This document shows positions 39,301 through 47,124 of a stretch of 64,000 bases of DNA, one piece after another. The translations under genes and the position numbers were made by a program. Position 1 is the stretch's first letter; each line of letters starts with the position of its first letter. A model generated the notes under the pieces. The model was not told where the DNA came from and made no database searches. It was given only the letters and a program-made list of their open reading frames with translations. Source of the stretch: Rhizobiaceae bacterium CPCC 101076 (lineage in GTDB: Bacteria; Pseudomonadota; Alphaproteobacteria; Rhizobiales; Methylopilaceae); NCBI GenBank assembly GCA_003347645.1, contig QDFX01000016.1, positions 31,823 to 95,822 of the forward strand, given 5' to 3'.

Positions 39301-39420
39301 GCATCCTGCTGCATCGATGTTCTGCGTGTCGTGGCCGAAAGCCTCCTCTAAGGTGTGAATCGACATTCGAACAAAAGACGAACAAATAAAGCTGGAGTCG
39401 ACCGGCGATGCGGAGTTTTC

Positions 39421-41121
39421 TCATTTCTGGAGACGGACGACATTTCCAGCAGATGACCCTGCTCCGATTGCTTTCCGAAGCTTGGCGTTGAGCTCCTGCT
39501 CGACAAACGGCTTGTGAATGATGCGGTCTTCGGGGGCTTCGGTGAGGGCGCCAGCATCTGCGTAACCGGTGGCGAAGACGATTGGCAAATCTGGGCGGCG
39601 CGATCTGATCTCGGCGGCAACCTCCGCTCCGTTCATGCCCGGCATCGCGAAATCCAGAAGAACGACGTCTAGATCCGGAGTGCCTATGGCTTCGAGCGCA
39701 GCGCCCCCACTACCGGCTTCAGTTACTCTGTAGCCGAGATCCCGGAGAATGCTCGCGGTCACCTCTCTTACGGCGCTATCATCGTCGACCACGAGCACTA
39801 ATTCATTCGCTGCCTGAATGGAAATTTCGTCTCGCGCCGCGGTTGCTTCGGCCCGGGACGTCGACCGAGGCAAGTATACCTTGACGGAGGTTCCTTCTCC
39901 CAAGCGGCTGTCAAGTTTCACGCCTCCTCCAGATTGCTTGGCCAGTCCGTAGACCTGGCTCAACCCTAACCCGGATCCCCTACCCACCTCTTTGGTGGTG
40001 AAGAACGGTTCGAACGCCTTCTCGATGACTTCGGGAGACATCCCGGTGCCGGTGTCGTTTACGGCGACCATCACGTAATCGCCTGACCGCGGTTCCTCAG
40101 GTCGCCGCGGCGGCCCTAACGAGACATTCGCCGTCTCGACTGTCAGCGCGCCGCCGACCGCCATTGCATCACGGGCGTTGATGGCGAGGTTGAGAATAAC
40201 GAGTTCGATCTGCGTAGGATCGATTAATGCCGGCCAAAGATTACTCGCCAGGACCGTCTCGATCCGGACGCTTCCACCCATAGTGCTTTGGAGAAGGTCA
40301 CGCATGCTCGAAACGGTTTCATTCAGATCGACCGGTTTCGGCTCGAGTTTTTGTCGTCTGGAGAACGCGAGCATCTGTGAGGTTAATTTTGCGCCGCGCT
40401 CTGCCGCCTCGGCCATCATGGTCAACCGCCGCACCATCTTGGGCTCGGTCGCTGCCTTCTGCATCTGACGGACGTTGCCGAGGATTACAGTGAGGAGATT
40501 GTTGAAGTCGTGAGCAACGCCGGACGTCAGCTGCCCGACTGCTTCCAATCGCTGCGACTGGCGAAGCGCCAGTTCTATCTGTTGTCGTTCGTTGATTTGG
40601 GTGGCCAGTTGGCGGTTGGCTGCTTCCAGCTCCGCGGTGCGCTCCCGCACGCGGTCTTCCAACAGGCTCTCGGCCCGGCGGATCTGCTCGATGCGTTCGC
40701 GCGCCTCGTACTGACGTCGCCGCGCTCGGAGGGCCGACCGGATCGTTGTTACTAACGTAGTTGGATGAAAGGGTCGCTCAAGAAAGCTGACATTGCCCAA
40801 GGCGAGTGTGAGACGTTTGGCGTCCGGGTTTCGCTCAATCCCGGCCCCTCGAAGAGCAAGGATGAGGAACGGAAAGTCGGACCATGGTGGTTGGTCGCTT
40901 ATCCAACCGGCAAGCGCGCCCAGGTCGGCCGTCAGAAGCGCCTCTTCGGCGATGACAGCCGCGCCGGCTCCTTTCGCCAGAGTGGCGCAAAGACCTTCAA
41001 TGTCTGCACAAATGGTGCCCGGAATATGCGCGTCGCGAAGGATAGAACTGGCGACCAGCGCATCGCGCCCGCCCGGGGCGAGAATGAGGACTTGCTCGGA
41101 ACTCTCGCCACCCTGGCTCAT
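39421..41121 (-). CDS. hybrid histidine kinase with C-terminal receiver domain
   Basis: 566 residues. An N-terminal receiver-like domain (about 10-130) lacks an obvious phospho-acceptor Asp. It is followed by a coiled coil, HisKA H-box TSGVAHDFNNLLTVI, HATPase (NLAINARDAM, DTGTGMSPEV, GRGSGLGLSQVYG) and a true receiver (LVVDDDSAVRE with phospho-Asp in VVLLDFAMPG). It is soluble. The ATG overlaps the stop of the KaiC-like gene (ATGA at 41121-41118), so the two products are made together and probably form one signalling unit. Confidence 0.92.
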   Translation of the reverse strand: MSQGGESSEQVLILAPGGRDALVASSILRDAHIPGTICADIEGLCATLAKGAGAAVIAEEALLTADLGALAGWISDQPPWSDFPFLILALRGAGIERNPDAKRLTLALGNVSFLERPFHPTTLVTTIRSALRARRRQYEARERIEQIRRAESLLEDRVRERTAELEAANRQLATQINERQQIELALRQSQRLEAVGQLTSGVAHDFNNLLTVILGNVRQMQKAATEPKMVRRLTMMAEAAERGAKLTSQMLAFSRRQKLEPKPVDLNETVSSMRDLLQSTMGGSVRIETVLASNLWPALIDPTQIELVILNLAINARDAMAVGGALTVETANVSLGPPRRPEEPRSGDYVMVAVNDTGTGMSPEVIEKAFEPFFTTKEVGRGSGLGLSQVYGLAKQSGGGVKLDSRLGEGTSVKVYLPRSTSRAEATAARDEISIQAANELVLVVDDDSAVREVTASILRDLGYRVTEAGSGGAALEAIGTPDLDVVLLDFAMPGMNGAEVAAEIRSRRPDLPIVFATGYADAGALTEAPEDRIIHKPFVEQELNAKLRKAIGAGSSAGNVVRLQK

Positions 41122-42608
41122 GATCTAGGATCGCCCAGAATGGCGCCTTTATTGTCCACGAACTCAGGGACGCCCCGAAGGACTCCCTGAAACTGAGTCA
41201 GGGGCTCTCCGATCGTCAACCCTCGTTCGTCGATGGTGAATTCGCGAATGGTTTTTTCGTGCCGACCCGCCCGTTTTTTGATTACCGAGACAGCCCGCCT
41301 GACCTCACCACGGGCCTCGAAATACCGGAGCAGCAAAACGGTATCGGCGAGATAAGTGACGTCGACAGGAGCTTTCATGTCTCCAACGAGACCATGCTGG
41401 GCGACGGTGAGAAATGTCGTTGCGCCTTGGCGGTTCAAGTACTGCAGCAATTCATGGATATGCAGGACCAGGAAACGCTCATCCGGCATCGCAGCCTGGT
41501 AGCCGTTCAAACTATCGACTACGATCGTCCTGATTTTCTTTGTATCGACAGTGGCCCTAACGCGGGCGCTGAACTCTCCCGGAGAAAGCTCGGCTGCGTC
41601 AACCGTTACGACGGTCAGACTCCCGGCATCTCTCATCGCTTCGATATCAAGCCCGAGAGGCTTCGCTCGATCGATCAGCAGTCCCAACTCTTCGTCGAAG
41701 ACGAAAAGCGCCGCCTTCTCACCCCGTGCGATGGCGGCGAAAGCGAAGCAGAGCGTAAACAGCGACTTTCCGGTGCCTGCGGGACCGAGAACGAGAGTAC
41801 TGGAACCTCTCTCGATGCCCCCTCCTAAAAGAGCATCGAGGCCAGGCATCCCGCTCGACCGGGGCGCGCGATCAAACAGGGTTCGATGTTCGGCTGCCAC
41901 CAAACGCGGATAGACTTCTAACCCACCGGTCTTGATCGTAAAATCGTGATAACCGCCACGGAATTTGCGGCTCCGATATTTGACGATCCGAACTCGACGG
42001 CGCTCTGCGCCATAGTCCTGCAGCAGCTCCTCTAACCGGATTACACCATGGGCGACGGAATGCACGGTCTTGTCATTGGTATCGGTTGTCAGATCGTCCA
42101 GCAGGATCACGGTGCAACGAACCTTGGAGAAATAGTGCTTCAATGCGAGCACCTGTCGGCGGTACCGAAGCGAGCTCTGAGCAAGCAGTCTGATTTCTGA
42201 TAGGCTGTCGATGACCACGCGGGCGGGTTTGTGCTCTTCCACCGCCTGAAAGACCATCCGGGTCGTTTCGCCAAGCTCCAGGTCCGACGAGTAAAGAAGG
42301 CTCTGTTGGTGTTGCTCGTCCAGGAGGCTTTCTGGAGGAATCAGCTCGAAGATGTCGACGCCATCTAGAGACCAGCCGTGGGATTTCGCGCCGGCTCGCA
42401 ACTCTTCCTCGGTCTCTGATAGCGAGATGTAGAGGCAGCGCTCTCCGTGCTTAGCTCCCTGTATCAGAAAGCTGAGGGCGGTGGTCGTTTTCCCTGTGCC
42501 GGGGCTGCCCTCTAAAAGGTACAGGCGGTCTCTCTCAAATCCGCCGCCCAGAATGTCATCCATTCCTTCAATGCCGGTCCCGGCTTGTGCTTGGTCCGAT
42601 CCCGTCAA
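41118..42608 (-). CDS. KaiC-like double RecA-fold ATPase
   Basis: 496 residues with two tandem KaiC/RadA domains. The first has Walker A LLEGSPGTGKTT (about 31-42) and Walker B RVVIDSLSE; the second has VLGPAGTGKS and TIVVDSLNG. Alphaproteobacterial KaiC homologues commonly occur with histidine kinases and, without KaiA or KaiB, are not expected to make a full clock. The gene leads the operon with the hybrid kinase. Its promoter should lie in the 42609-42750 stretch. Hexamer formation and autophosphorylation cannot be judged from sequence alone. Confidence 0.92.
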   Translation of the reverse strand: MTGSDQAQAGTGIEGMDDILGGGFERDRLYLLEGSPGTGKTTTALSFLIQGAKHGERCLYISLSETEEELRAGAKSHGWSLDGVDIFELIPPESLLDEQHQQSLLYSSDLELGETTRMVFQAVEEHKPARVVIDSLSEIRLLAQSSLRYRRQVLALKHYFSKVRCTVILLDDLTTDTNDKTVHSVAHGVIRLEELLQDYGAERRRVRIVKYRSRKFRGGYHDFTIKTGGLEVYPRLVAAEHRTLFDRAPRSSGMPGLDALLGGGIERGSSTLVLGPAGTGKSLFTLCFAFAAIARGEKAALFVFDEELGLLIDRAKPLGLDIEAMRDAGSLTVVTVDAAELSPGEFSARVRATVDTKKIRTIVVDSLNGYQAAMPDERFLVLHIHELLQYLNRQGATTFLTVAQHGLVGDMKAPVDVTYLADTVLLLRYFEARGEVRRAVSVIKKRAGRHEKTIREFTIDERGLTIGEPLTQFQGVLRGVPEFVDNKGAILGDPRS

Positions 42609-43153
42609 GTTTCACTCCCGTACCATCTATGAGCGCACTGGCATCGTTTTGATCGTCGGCTGGCAACGGCCACTAAATCCAGAAATGCACGGGAAAGTTC
42701 CTATGCAGACTTCCAGAAGCTACCGCCGACTGCATCCGTTCCGCTGATCGCATGCAGTCGCCGGCGGCCCGCAACGTGCGGTCAGGTTGCAGAGGCTTGC
42801 AACCGGATTGGTTGCCCCGTGAGCAGCGTTGGCCAAGGACGTGATTGGCGCTCAGTCACCTGAGTTGAGCATGGAGGTGGAGGTGGATGTGTACATACAT
42901 GAACACCTCGATCCAAAGGATGGTCCCCCCAGACGGTACGAGGACAGACGCGCGTCGTGATGCCCTTGTTCGTCGCTCCGCCGGGATCGGCCGGACGCTT
43001 CACGTATCCTCATGAACCAGCAATAGCTCGATAGCCTTGGTCGTAGTTTTCGCGCATCAGTGCGCTCCCTTCTGACATGAAAAAGCCGCCTTGGGAGGAG
43101 CGGCGGGAACGAATTCCAGACATGCTGAGTTGAAGCCCGAAATGGGGGGCCTA
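42609..43153. other. gene-poor stretch before the micro-ORF cluster
   Basis: 545 bp without a supported gene. GGTTGCA (42785-42791) pairs with TGCAACC (42798-42804). A weak minus-strand terminator-like hairpin, GCCGC/GCGGC followed by TTTTT, lies at 43104-43080. GGAAC (43106-43110) with AGTT (43128-43131), 17 bp apart, resembles an alphaproteobacterial general-stress (EcfG) promoter ahead of the 43154 micro-ORF. Confidence 0.4.
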
Positions 43154-43243
43154 ATGACTGTCTATCTACCTGTTGGTGTTGCGCTTTTCGCAGGTACGGC
43201 GTTCGCCGCCGCCTTCGCGGTCTTTATCTGTGCTCTGAGCTGA
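43154..43243 (+). CDS. 29-residue hydrophobic micro-protein
   Basis: The ATG at 43154 follows a G-rich site (GGGGGG). The product is almost entirely one membrane helix (YLPVGVALFAGTAFAAAF, then AVFICALS). A strong hairpin follows 45 bp after the stop. Its size, hydrophobicity and terminator suggest a real small membrane peptide, but no homologue is known to me. Confidence 0.45.
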   Translation: MTVYLPVGVALFAGTAFAAAFAVFICALS

Positions 43244-43287
43244 TCCAGACCGCCTGCTCTTCTTGCCCCCCGGCCGGAGCAGGCAGT

Positions 43288-43325
43288 CGGGCCGTCACGC
43301 TGTCTCTGCAGGGCGTGACGGCCCG
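43288..43325 (+). terminator. 13-bp hairpin of the GGCCGTCAC family, copy 1
   Basis: CGGGCCGTCACGC (43288-43300) and GCGTGACGGCCCG (43313-43325) form a perfect 13-bp stem with a 12-nt loop, followed by TTCAAATT. It ends the 43154 unit. A second stem, CCTGC/GCAGG, lies just upstream, as in the copy at 44832. Confidence 0.65.
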
Positions 43326-43380
43326 TTCAAATTCAACTTCCATTAACTCTTTGAGGGCAAGTCAGCGGCGGAGGTGAAAC

Positions 43381-43464
43381 ATGCACTCACGCCTGTTTTT
43401 CGTAACGACCACGCTCTTCAGCCTCGCCGTTCCGGTCCTCTGCCGCTGGCTTCAGCTCATCTAG
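43381..43464 (+). CDS. 27-residue hydrophobic micro-protein
   Basis: A perfect GGAGGTG lies 5 bp before the ATG at 43381. The product, MHSRLFFVTTTLFSLAV followed by PVLCRWLQLI, is a single hydrophobic helix with a basic start, like a signal peptide or small membrane peptide. The excellent ribosome site is the main support. Function unknown. Confidence 0.45.
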   Translation: MHSRLFFVTTTLFSLAVPVLCRWLQLI

Positions 43465-43736
43465 CTCAAGTGTTGGACTTCTCGATCGAGAGAACCCCGC
43501 ATCGTCGCCGGGCGAGGTCCTCCCCTAAGCGTCGATGGCCGGCGGCCGTCACATCGCGGCCTGACGTGACAGTGGGAAGAGGAGCGCCGTCGCGCCCATG
43601 CCGAGTTTGGTCTCTACGGGTTCCAGCCAGGTCAAGTAATCCATTTCCGACACGGAATGGTCCGTTCATCGAACCAGAGACGCCGTAAAACCTCCCCAAA
43701 CCCTTGCAACCACGAGAACGCTGCAAGGAGATCGGA

Positions 43737-43952
43737 ATGGGGAAGGAGAAGATCATTGGAGCCCAGCTACCGGCCGACCTCAGCATTGCGATCGACATCT
43801 ACATTTCACAACAGCCCGATCCAAAGCCAACACGCTCCGATGTACTTCGGGAGGCGCTGCTGCGCATGATTGGGCCTACCGGATCAGTGATCCGAGGATC
43901 TTCCCCGAAGGTGCATTGGGAGCGCGGCACCAAAAGCCCAAAGTGGCGGTAA
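43737..43952 (+). CDS. small ribbon-helix-helix-like protein, copy 2
   Basis: 71 residues. AAGGAG lies 6 bp before the ATG at 43737. It aligns over most of its length with the 34346 protein: KIIGAQLPADLSIAID, then QQPDPKPTRSDVLREAL and a final HWERGTKSPKWR. The conserved basic-hydrophobic pattern fits a DNA-binding ribbon-helix-helix dimer. It is convergent with copy 3, with only 7 bp between the stops. Confidence 0.78.
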   Translation: MGKEKIIGAQLPADLSIAIDIYISQQPDPKPTRSDVLREALLRMIGPTGSVIRGSSPKVHWERGTKSPKWR

Positions 43953-43959
43953 CGCTCGC

Positions 43960-44181
43960 CTACGTTTCATCCAAAGCATTCAGGTTCAAGAATACCTGGA
44001 GCGCCATCCTCACAACTTCCGCACGTGTCGGCTTTGGATCGGGCTGTTGGCTGATCCACTCGTCGACGAGGGCATCCATTTCACGCGTAATTTCAGCAGA
44101 GACGGATAATTCATCCTGAGCGACGGCCAAGGCTGCTTGATCTCTGTCAGCAGGGATTTTTGTTCGCTGATTCATAGACAT
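43960..44181 (-). CDS. ribbon-helix-helix-like protein, copy 3 (divergent)
   Basis: About 73 residues from an ATG at 44181 (the frame is open to 44229). The C-terminal half shares WISQQPDPKPTRAEVVRMAL with the other two copies, but the N-terminus (NQRTKIPADRDQAALAVAQDELSVSAEI) is unrelated. This suggests one conserved dimer core with exchanged N-termini. It is probably a regulator; partners are unknown. Confidence 0.6.
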   Translation of the reverse strand: MSMNQRTKIPADRDQAALAVAQDELSVSAEITREMDALVDEWISQQPDPKPTRAEVVRMALQVFLNLNALDET

Positions 44182-44300
44182 ATTCTGATCAAGGAAAGGC
44201 GGCTGAAAAGAGTCAAAGTGCGGCTGCATATAAAGAAAGCCCCGCGCCGGCGCGCATTCATCTGAGCTTGCGGACCCTCAACAACACTGCATCCGACGAG

Positions 44301-44334
44301 GGCCGTCACGTTTGCTGCATCAGGCCTGGCGGTC
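44301..44334 (+). terminator. hairpin of the GGCCGTCAC family, copy 2
   Basis: GGCCGTCA (44301-44308) pairs with TGGCGGTC (44327-44334), using two G-T pairs, with an 18-nt loop and an ATTTTG tail. It is a weaker member of the group. Confidence 0.4.
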
Positions 44335-44368
44335 ATTTTGCATTAACGCGTTGCGCGAAATTCATATC

Positions 44369-44391
44369 GATGCAAGGTTCGGTTGCCTTGC
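44369..44391 (+). repeat. GATGCAAGGTT repeat, copy 1
   Basis: GATGCAAGGTTCGGTTGCCT here and GATGCAAGGTTGGGTTGCCT at 44785 differ at one position over 20 bp. They are 416 bp apart, in the same orientation, each upstream of short ORFs or hairpins. Function unknown. Confidence 0.55.
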
Positions 44392-44466
44392 TTCCCTCAA
44401 ACCGCTTTGGCGTCCAACGCCGGTCCGTTGAGAGCGAGCTCCCTGAGTCCTGCACATGGCGACGAC

Positions 44467-44592
44467 ATGAAATCTAGCCGCGCTCTATTCGCCTGCTTAA
44501 TGGCGGCGACGGCATCTTTTCCGGGTGGGGCCATCGCGGCCGACGAGCGGCAGATTTCGTGGTGCGACTCCCGCCCTTTCGCGCTTGTCTAA
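44467..44592 (+). CDS. 41-residue putative secreted peptide
   Basis: Starts MKSSRALFACLMAATASFPGG, then AIAADERQIS, which reads as a signal peptide with cleavage after AIAA, leaving about 16 residues including one Cys. The ribosome site is weak. Retained because the signal peptide is clear; otherwise unsupported. Confidence 0.35.
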   Translation: MKSSRALFACLMAATASFPGGAIAADERQISWCDSRPFALV

Positions 44593-44784
44593 AGCGCCAA
44601 TGCTGGCAACCGCAAATTTGGTCGGAGTGCCAGCGCTCGTGCTTCAAGCAGTTCTGCTGCTCACTCAATGAACCAGGCATTTGCTGGCCTGGAAACCGAC
44701 CGCCGGTCGGCCGTGGATCCTAAGCCCCGCTGCGGCGAATCGGGCGGCTACCTGTAATTGTTCTAATTTACGTCAATCTTGCCT

Positions 44785-44806
44785 GATGCAAGGTTGGGTT
44801 GCCTGC
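44785..44806 (+). repeat. GATGCAAGGTT repeat, copy 2
   Basis: Partner of the repeat at 44369-44391. It continues directly into GCTGACCGCCTGC and the paired hairpins at 44832-44874. Confidence 0.55.
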
Positions 44807-44831
44807 TGACCGCCTGCAAGCCGATGCAGGC

Positions 44832-44874
44832 AGAGCCGCCACGCCTTGACCCGCACTCCGGGCGTGGCGGCTCT
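44832..44874 (+). terminator. 14-bp hairpin of the GGCCGTCAC family, copy 3
   Basis: AGAGCCGCCACGCC (44832-44845) and GGCGTGGCGGCTCT (44861-44874) form a perfect 14-bp stem with a 15-nt loop. It is preceded by GACCGCCTGC and GCAGGCAG, the same arrangement as at 43250-43287. Confidence 0.6.
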
Positions 44875-45019
44875 TGAAGCGCCAGCAACGACACCGTCCA
44901 CATCCGGCCAACCATTTCGGCCGACCTTAGCGAGGTCCCAGGAAGGGACGACCCGCCGGCCGCTCCCCCAGCCTGGCCGGCATTCGCCGTGTCGCGTCTG
45001 CATGAGGACCACGGTTTAA

Positions 45020-45047
45020 GGCCGTCACCTGTGGCTAGGTGGCGGCC
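45020..45047 (+). terminator. terminator-like hairpin of the GGCCGTCAC family, copy 4
   Basis: GGCCGTCACC (45020-45029) pairs with GGTGGCGGCC (45038-45047) with one G-T, 8-nt loop, followed by CGTTTTAG. This copy has the best T-run and reads as a Rho-independent terminator on the plus strand. Confidence 0.65.
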
Positions 45048-45156
45048 CGTTTTAGATGAACCATGGCTGAACGACAGCCTCAGAAGCAGTTCATTCCGCT
45101 CCGACTAATTTCGCCATGAGAGTGGTGATTGCCGCGAACGCGGCTCCGGAGGCGAG

Positions 45157-45360
45157 ATGCGCGCGATCCTGAAGCAATTGCTCGAAGAGGGTGTGATCGA
45201 CAGCTATGACATTGCTGACGAGGAAGAACGCCTGACCGTCACGATCGAGACCCGACATGCTGCCAGCCTAGTGCGCAGCCGTTTTCGCGCTGCCCAGGGA
45301 GACCAAGCGGCAGAGACCGCAGTGGTGTTCATTCACCGAACACCTGCGCCCGTGGCGTAG
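45157..45360 (+). CDS. small hypothetical protein
   Basis: 67 residues, MRAILKQLLEEGVIDSYDIADEEERLTV followed by TIETRHAASLVRSRF. GGAGG (45148-45152) is 4 bp before the ATG. The pattern suggests an alpha/beta soluble protein. No recognised family. Confidence 0.6.
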   Translation: MRAILKQLLEEGVIDSYDIADEEERLTVTIETRHAASLVRSRFRAAQGDQAAETAVVFIHRTPAPVA

Positions 45361-45508
45361 TAGCCTAGCCACGGTTTGACTGTCGAGCTGCAGTGGCTGC
45401 CACGACTCCCGCGCTACCGAGGCGATTGTCTAACCGCCGATTATGCCGACGGCGAGTTGAAGCCAAATCAGAAAAAATGTCGCCAAGACCACGAGTTGGT
45501 CCTCTCCA

Positions 45509-45685
45509 TCACGCCGCGATAGGCTTCCGGATGATCTCTATCAGGCGCCGGCGGCTATTGCCGTGCTCCTTGATCAATCGACGCGCGCGAGCCGCCGGGA
45601 TGCCTTCGCTCTGGACGAGGTCGATGACCTCGACGCTGTCGTCCTGATACTCTGTCTCCTGATGAGTTCGAACGTCTGTGGGCAT
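45509..45685 (-). CDS. 58-residue hypothetical helical protein
   Basis: Starts MPTDVRTHQETEYQDD and continues VIDLVQSEGIPAARARRLIKEHG, with a basic Arg/Ile end. AAGGAGA lies about 8 bp before the ATG at 45685. The helix-turn-helix-like ARARRLIKEHGN pattern resembles UBA/DUF3606-type small proteins, but I cannot assign it firmly. Confidence 0.6.
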   Translation of the reverse strand: MPTDVRTHQETEYQDDSVEVIDLVQSEGIPAARARRLIKEHGNSRRRLIEIIRKPIAA

Positions 45686-45780
45686 GGGGATTTTCTCCTT
45701 TGCCCCAATAATCCAAACGGAACGGTGTTGTTCCCTCTATCCGTGGAGGAACCATTCCGCGTATCTGACGATGTAGCGGG

Positions 45781-45891
45781 ATGCACGCGCTCCTGAAGTC
45801 CATACGCCAGTTCTTGTCAGTGCCGGTCATAATCGGCCTGGTGCTCTTGCTGATCTTCGCGCCGCTCGTCGCTGCCCACTTCGCTTCGTAA
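45781..45891 (+). CDS. 36-residue putative membrane peptide
   Basis: MHALLKSIRQFLSVPVIIGL then VLLLIFAPLVAAHFAS: a basic start and one strong membrane helix. The ribosome site is poor. Its 3' end lies antisense over the end of the 45817 gene, so only one of the two may be real in this stretch. Confidence 0.35.
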   Translation: MHALLKSIRQFLSVPVIIGLVLLLIFAPLVAAHFAS

Positions 45892-46155
45892 CCGCGAGGA
45901 TAACTGCGTGTCGCGGAACCGTCTTCCCTCGGATTTGGCGAAGTCTGCGAGAGCTTCGCGGTCCGCGTCGTCCAGATCCGACCAATCCGCCGTTTTCGTC
46001 GGGTTCATCTGTTCTGAGACTGCTCGTTTCGATTTCCAGAATTCCTGGGCAGCCCGCTTGACCCCGGCGGCTCCGGCGTCGAAGGCGGCGCGAGGATGTT
46101 TCCGGACCAAGGTCGTTAGCGCGTGAATGGCGGCGCGTTTCCAGACGGTGTTCAT
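45817..46155 (-). CDS. hypothetical protein, 112 residues
   Basis: Basic, helical N-terminus (MNTVWKRAAIHALTTLVRKH), then KRAAQEFWKSKRAV, a central DWSDLDDADREALADFAKSEGRR and a charged low-complexity end. No signal peptide or membrane helix. The middle has good codon-phase composition. Weak ribosome site. Unrecognised. Confidence 0.55.
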   Translation of the reverse strand: MNTVWKRAAIHALTTLVRKHPRAAFDAGAAGVKRAAQEFWKSKRAVSEQMNPTKTADWSDLDDADREALADFAKSEGRRFRDTQLSSRLRSEVGSDERREDQQEHQADYDRH

Positions 46156-46199
46156 GTCGTCTAGACGCGTGTGACGCCCGTCCTGTTCCCGGCCCCAGG

Positions 46200-46394
46200 C
46201 TATGCCAGCCGCAGTACCACCCAGCCAGCCGCGACGACGAATGAAATTTGCAGCACCATCGCGAGCCCGATCGCCGTTCCCCTGAACAGAGCGCCGGCGC
46301 CATCACACAGCGCCCGGAGGAAGGGGCTGTGCACGAAGCGGGGAGTGTCTGCGATCGAGTAAGGAGAGATGATTTTCTGTTGGAGCTTCATCAT
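46200..46394 (-). CDS. small membrane protein, 64 residues
   Basis: MMKLQQKIISPYSIADTPRF, then a C-terminal helix GTAIGLAMVLQISFVVAAGW and VVLRLA. It lies 45 bp upstream of the 45817 gene on the same strand and could form a small operon with it. No family is recognised. Confidence 0.45.
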   Translation of the reverse strand: MMKLQQKIISPYSIADTPRFVHSPFLRALCDGAGALFRGTAIGLAMVLQISFVVAAGWVVLRLA

Positions 46395-46546
46395 TCACCG
46401 AGCGTTCGTCAGGTGCGGTGAACTATGAATGAGGGCCTGAGTTCCCTAGGCGCGGGCAGCCGACCGGGTCTCCAGGTTCGAGCGACTGAACTTTGTCCGA
46501 GCAATGGTCGTTAGTGTCGATCAGCTACGACCAAAGGAGAAGACGC

Positions 46547-46876
46547 ATGGCGAACAAGAATCGCGTGCCGAAGAAAATTGCAGGGTTCAAAGTCCCGAAG
46601 CAGATCCGGAAATCACCCGTCGTGAAGGCATTGATCGGCAGCGAAATGGGACGTCAGGTCATCGGCAACGCCCTGATCGCCGGCGCGACCGCAGCCGCCG
46701 GCGCTCTTGCGGCTTCGCAGACCGACCGCATGGGCCGGGGCGCAAAGAAGTCCGGACGGGTGTTCGCCAACGCCGCGGACGATGCACTGTCCGCCATCAA
46801 GGGCGTGATCGCCGAGGCAACTCAGTCGCTGGTGCCAAGCGGTCGTAAGCGGGACGACCGTCGCGTCACACACTGA
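46547..46876 (+). CDS. hypothetical basic protein, 109 residues
   Basis: Starts MANKNRVPKKIAGFKVPKQIRK, continues VVKALIGSEMGRQVIGNALIAG and ATAAAGALAASQTDR, and ends in a basic tail. AAAGGAGA lies 8 bp before the ATG. The Ala/Gly-rich middle might be a membrane-associated helix. The PKKIAGFKVPK start is familiar from uncharacterised Hyphomicrobiales proteins (from memory). Function unknown. Confidence 0.7.
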   Translation: MANKNRVPKKIAGFKVPKQIRKSPVVKALIGSEMGRQVIGNALIAGATAAAGALAASQTDRMGRGAKKSGRVFANAADDALSAIKGVIAEATQSLVPSGRKRDDRRVTH

Positions 46877-47041
46877 CTGAACCCAACCGCTACGAGCACT
46901 CTTCCCCGGTTGTTCCAGGGCGCGTCTCCGCTCGAAACTGGCCAGAGGCGAACGACCCGTCGACGACATCCGTTGTCTCACTGAACTCCGGGCACTGTCC
47001 CGCGGTTCGCTTCGGGGCCTCGTCGATGCCATAACCTCGGC

Positions 47042-47055
47042 GGGGCTTCCGCCCC
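47042..47055 (+). terminator. short GC hairpin
   Basis: GGGGC - TTCC - GCCCC, about 165 bp after the 46547 gene and just before the decayed response regulator. No T-run; possible terminator. Confidence 0.3.
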
Positions 47056-47124
47056 TAAGGGGTGGTCAGGAATAATCCTGATCGGCTTGGGCGCTGCAAT
47101 TTCCTGGAAGTCAGCCCTGACCTA

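Larger units (their letters stand above)
44230..45156. other. micro-ORF and repeat-rich stretch
   Basis: 927 bp with no gene over 60 codons that I trust. It contains three hairpins of the GGCCGTCAC type (44301-44334, 44832-44874, 45020-45047), a repeated GATGCAAGGTT(C/G)GGTTGCC motif (44369 and 44785) and a possible 41-residue secreted peptide (44467-44592). The pattern looks like several short RNA units. Confidence 0.5.

Noticed and set aside
42782..43003. 73-codon minus-strand frame in the gene-poor stretch
   Set aside because: Cys/Pro/Thr-rich, no ribosome site, crosses the GGTTGCA hairpin.
43080..43104. Minus-strand terminator-like hairpin with TTTTT
   Set aside because: Only five base pairs, and no minus-strand gene ends there; kept as a note rather than a feature.
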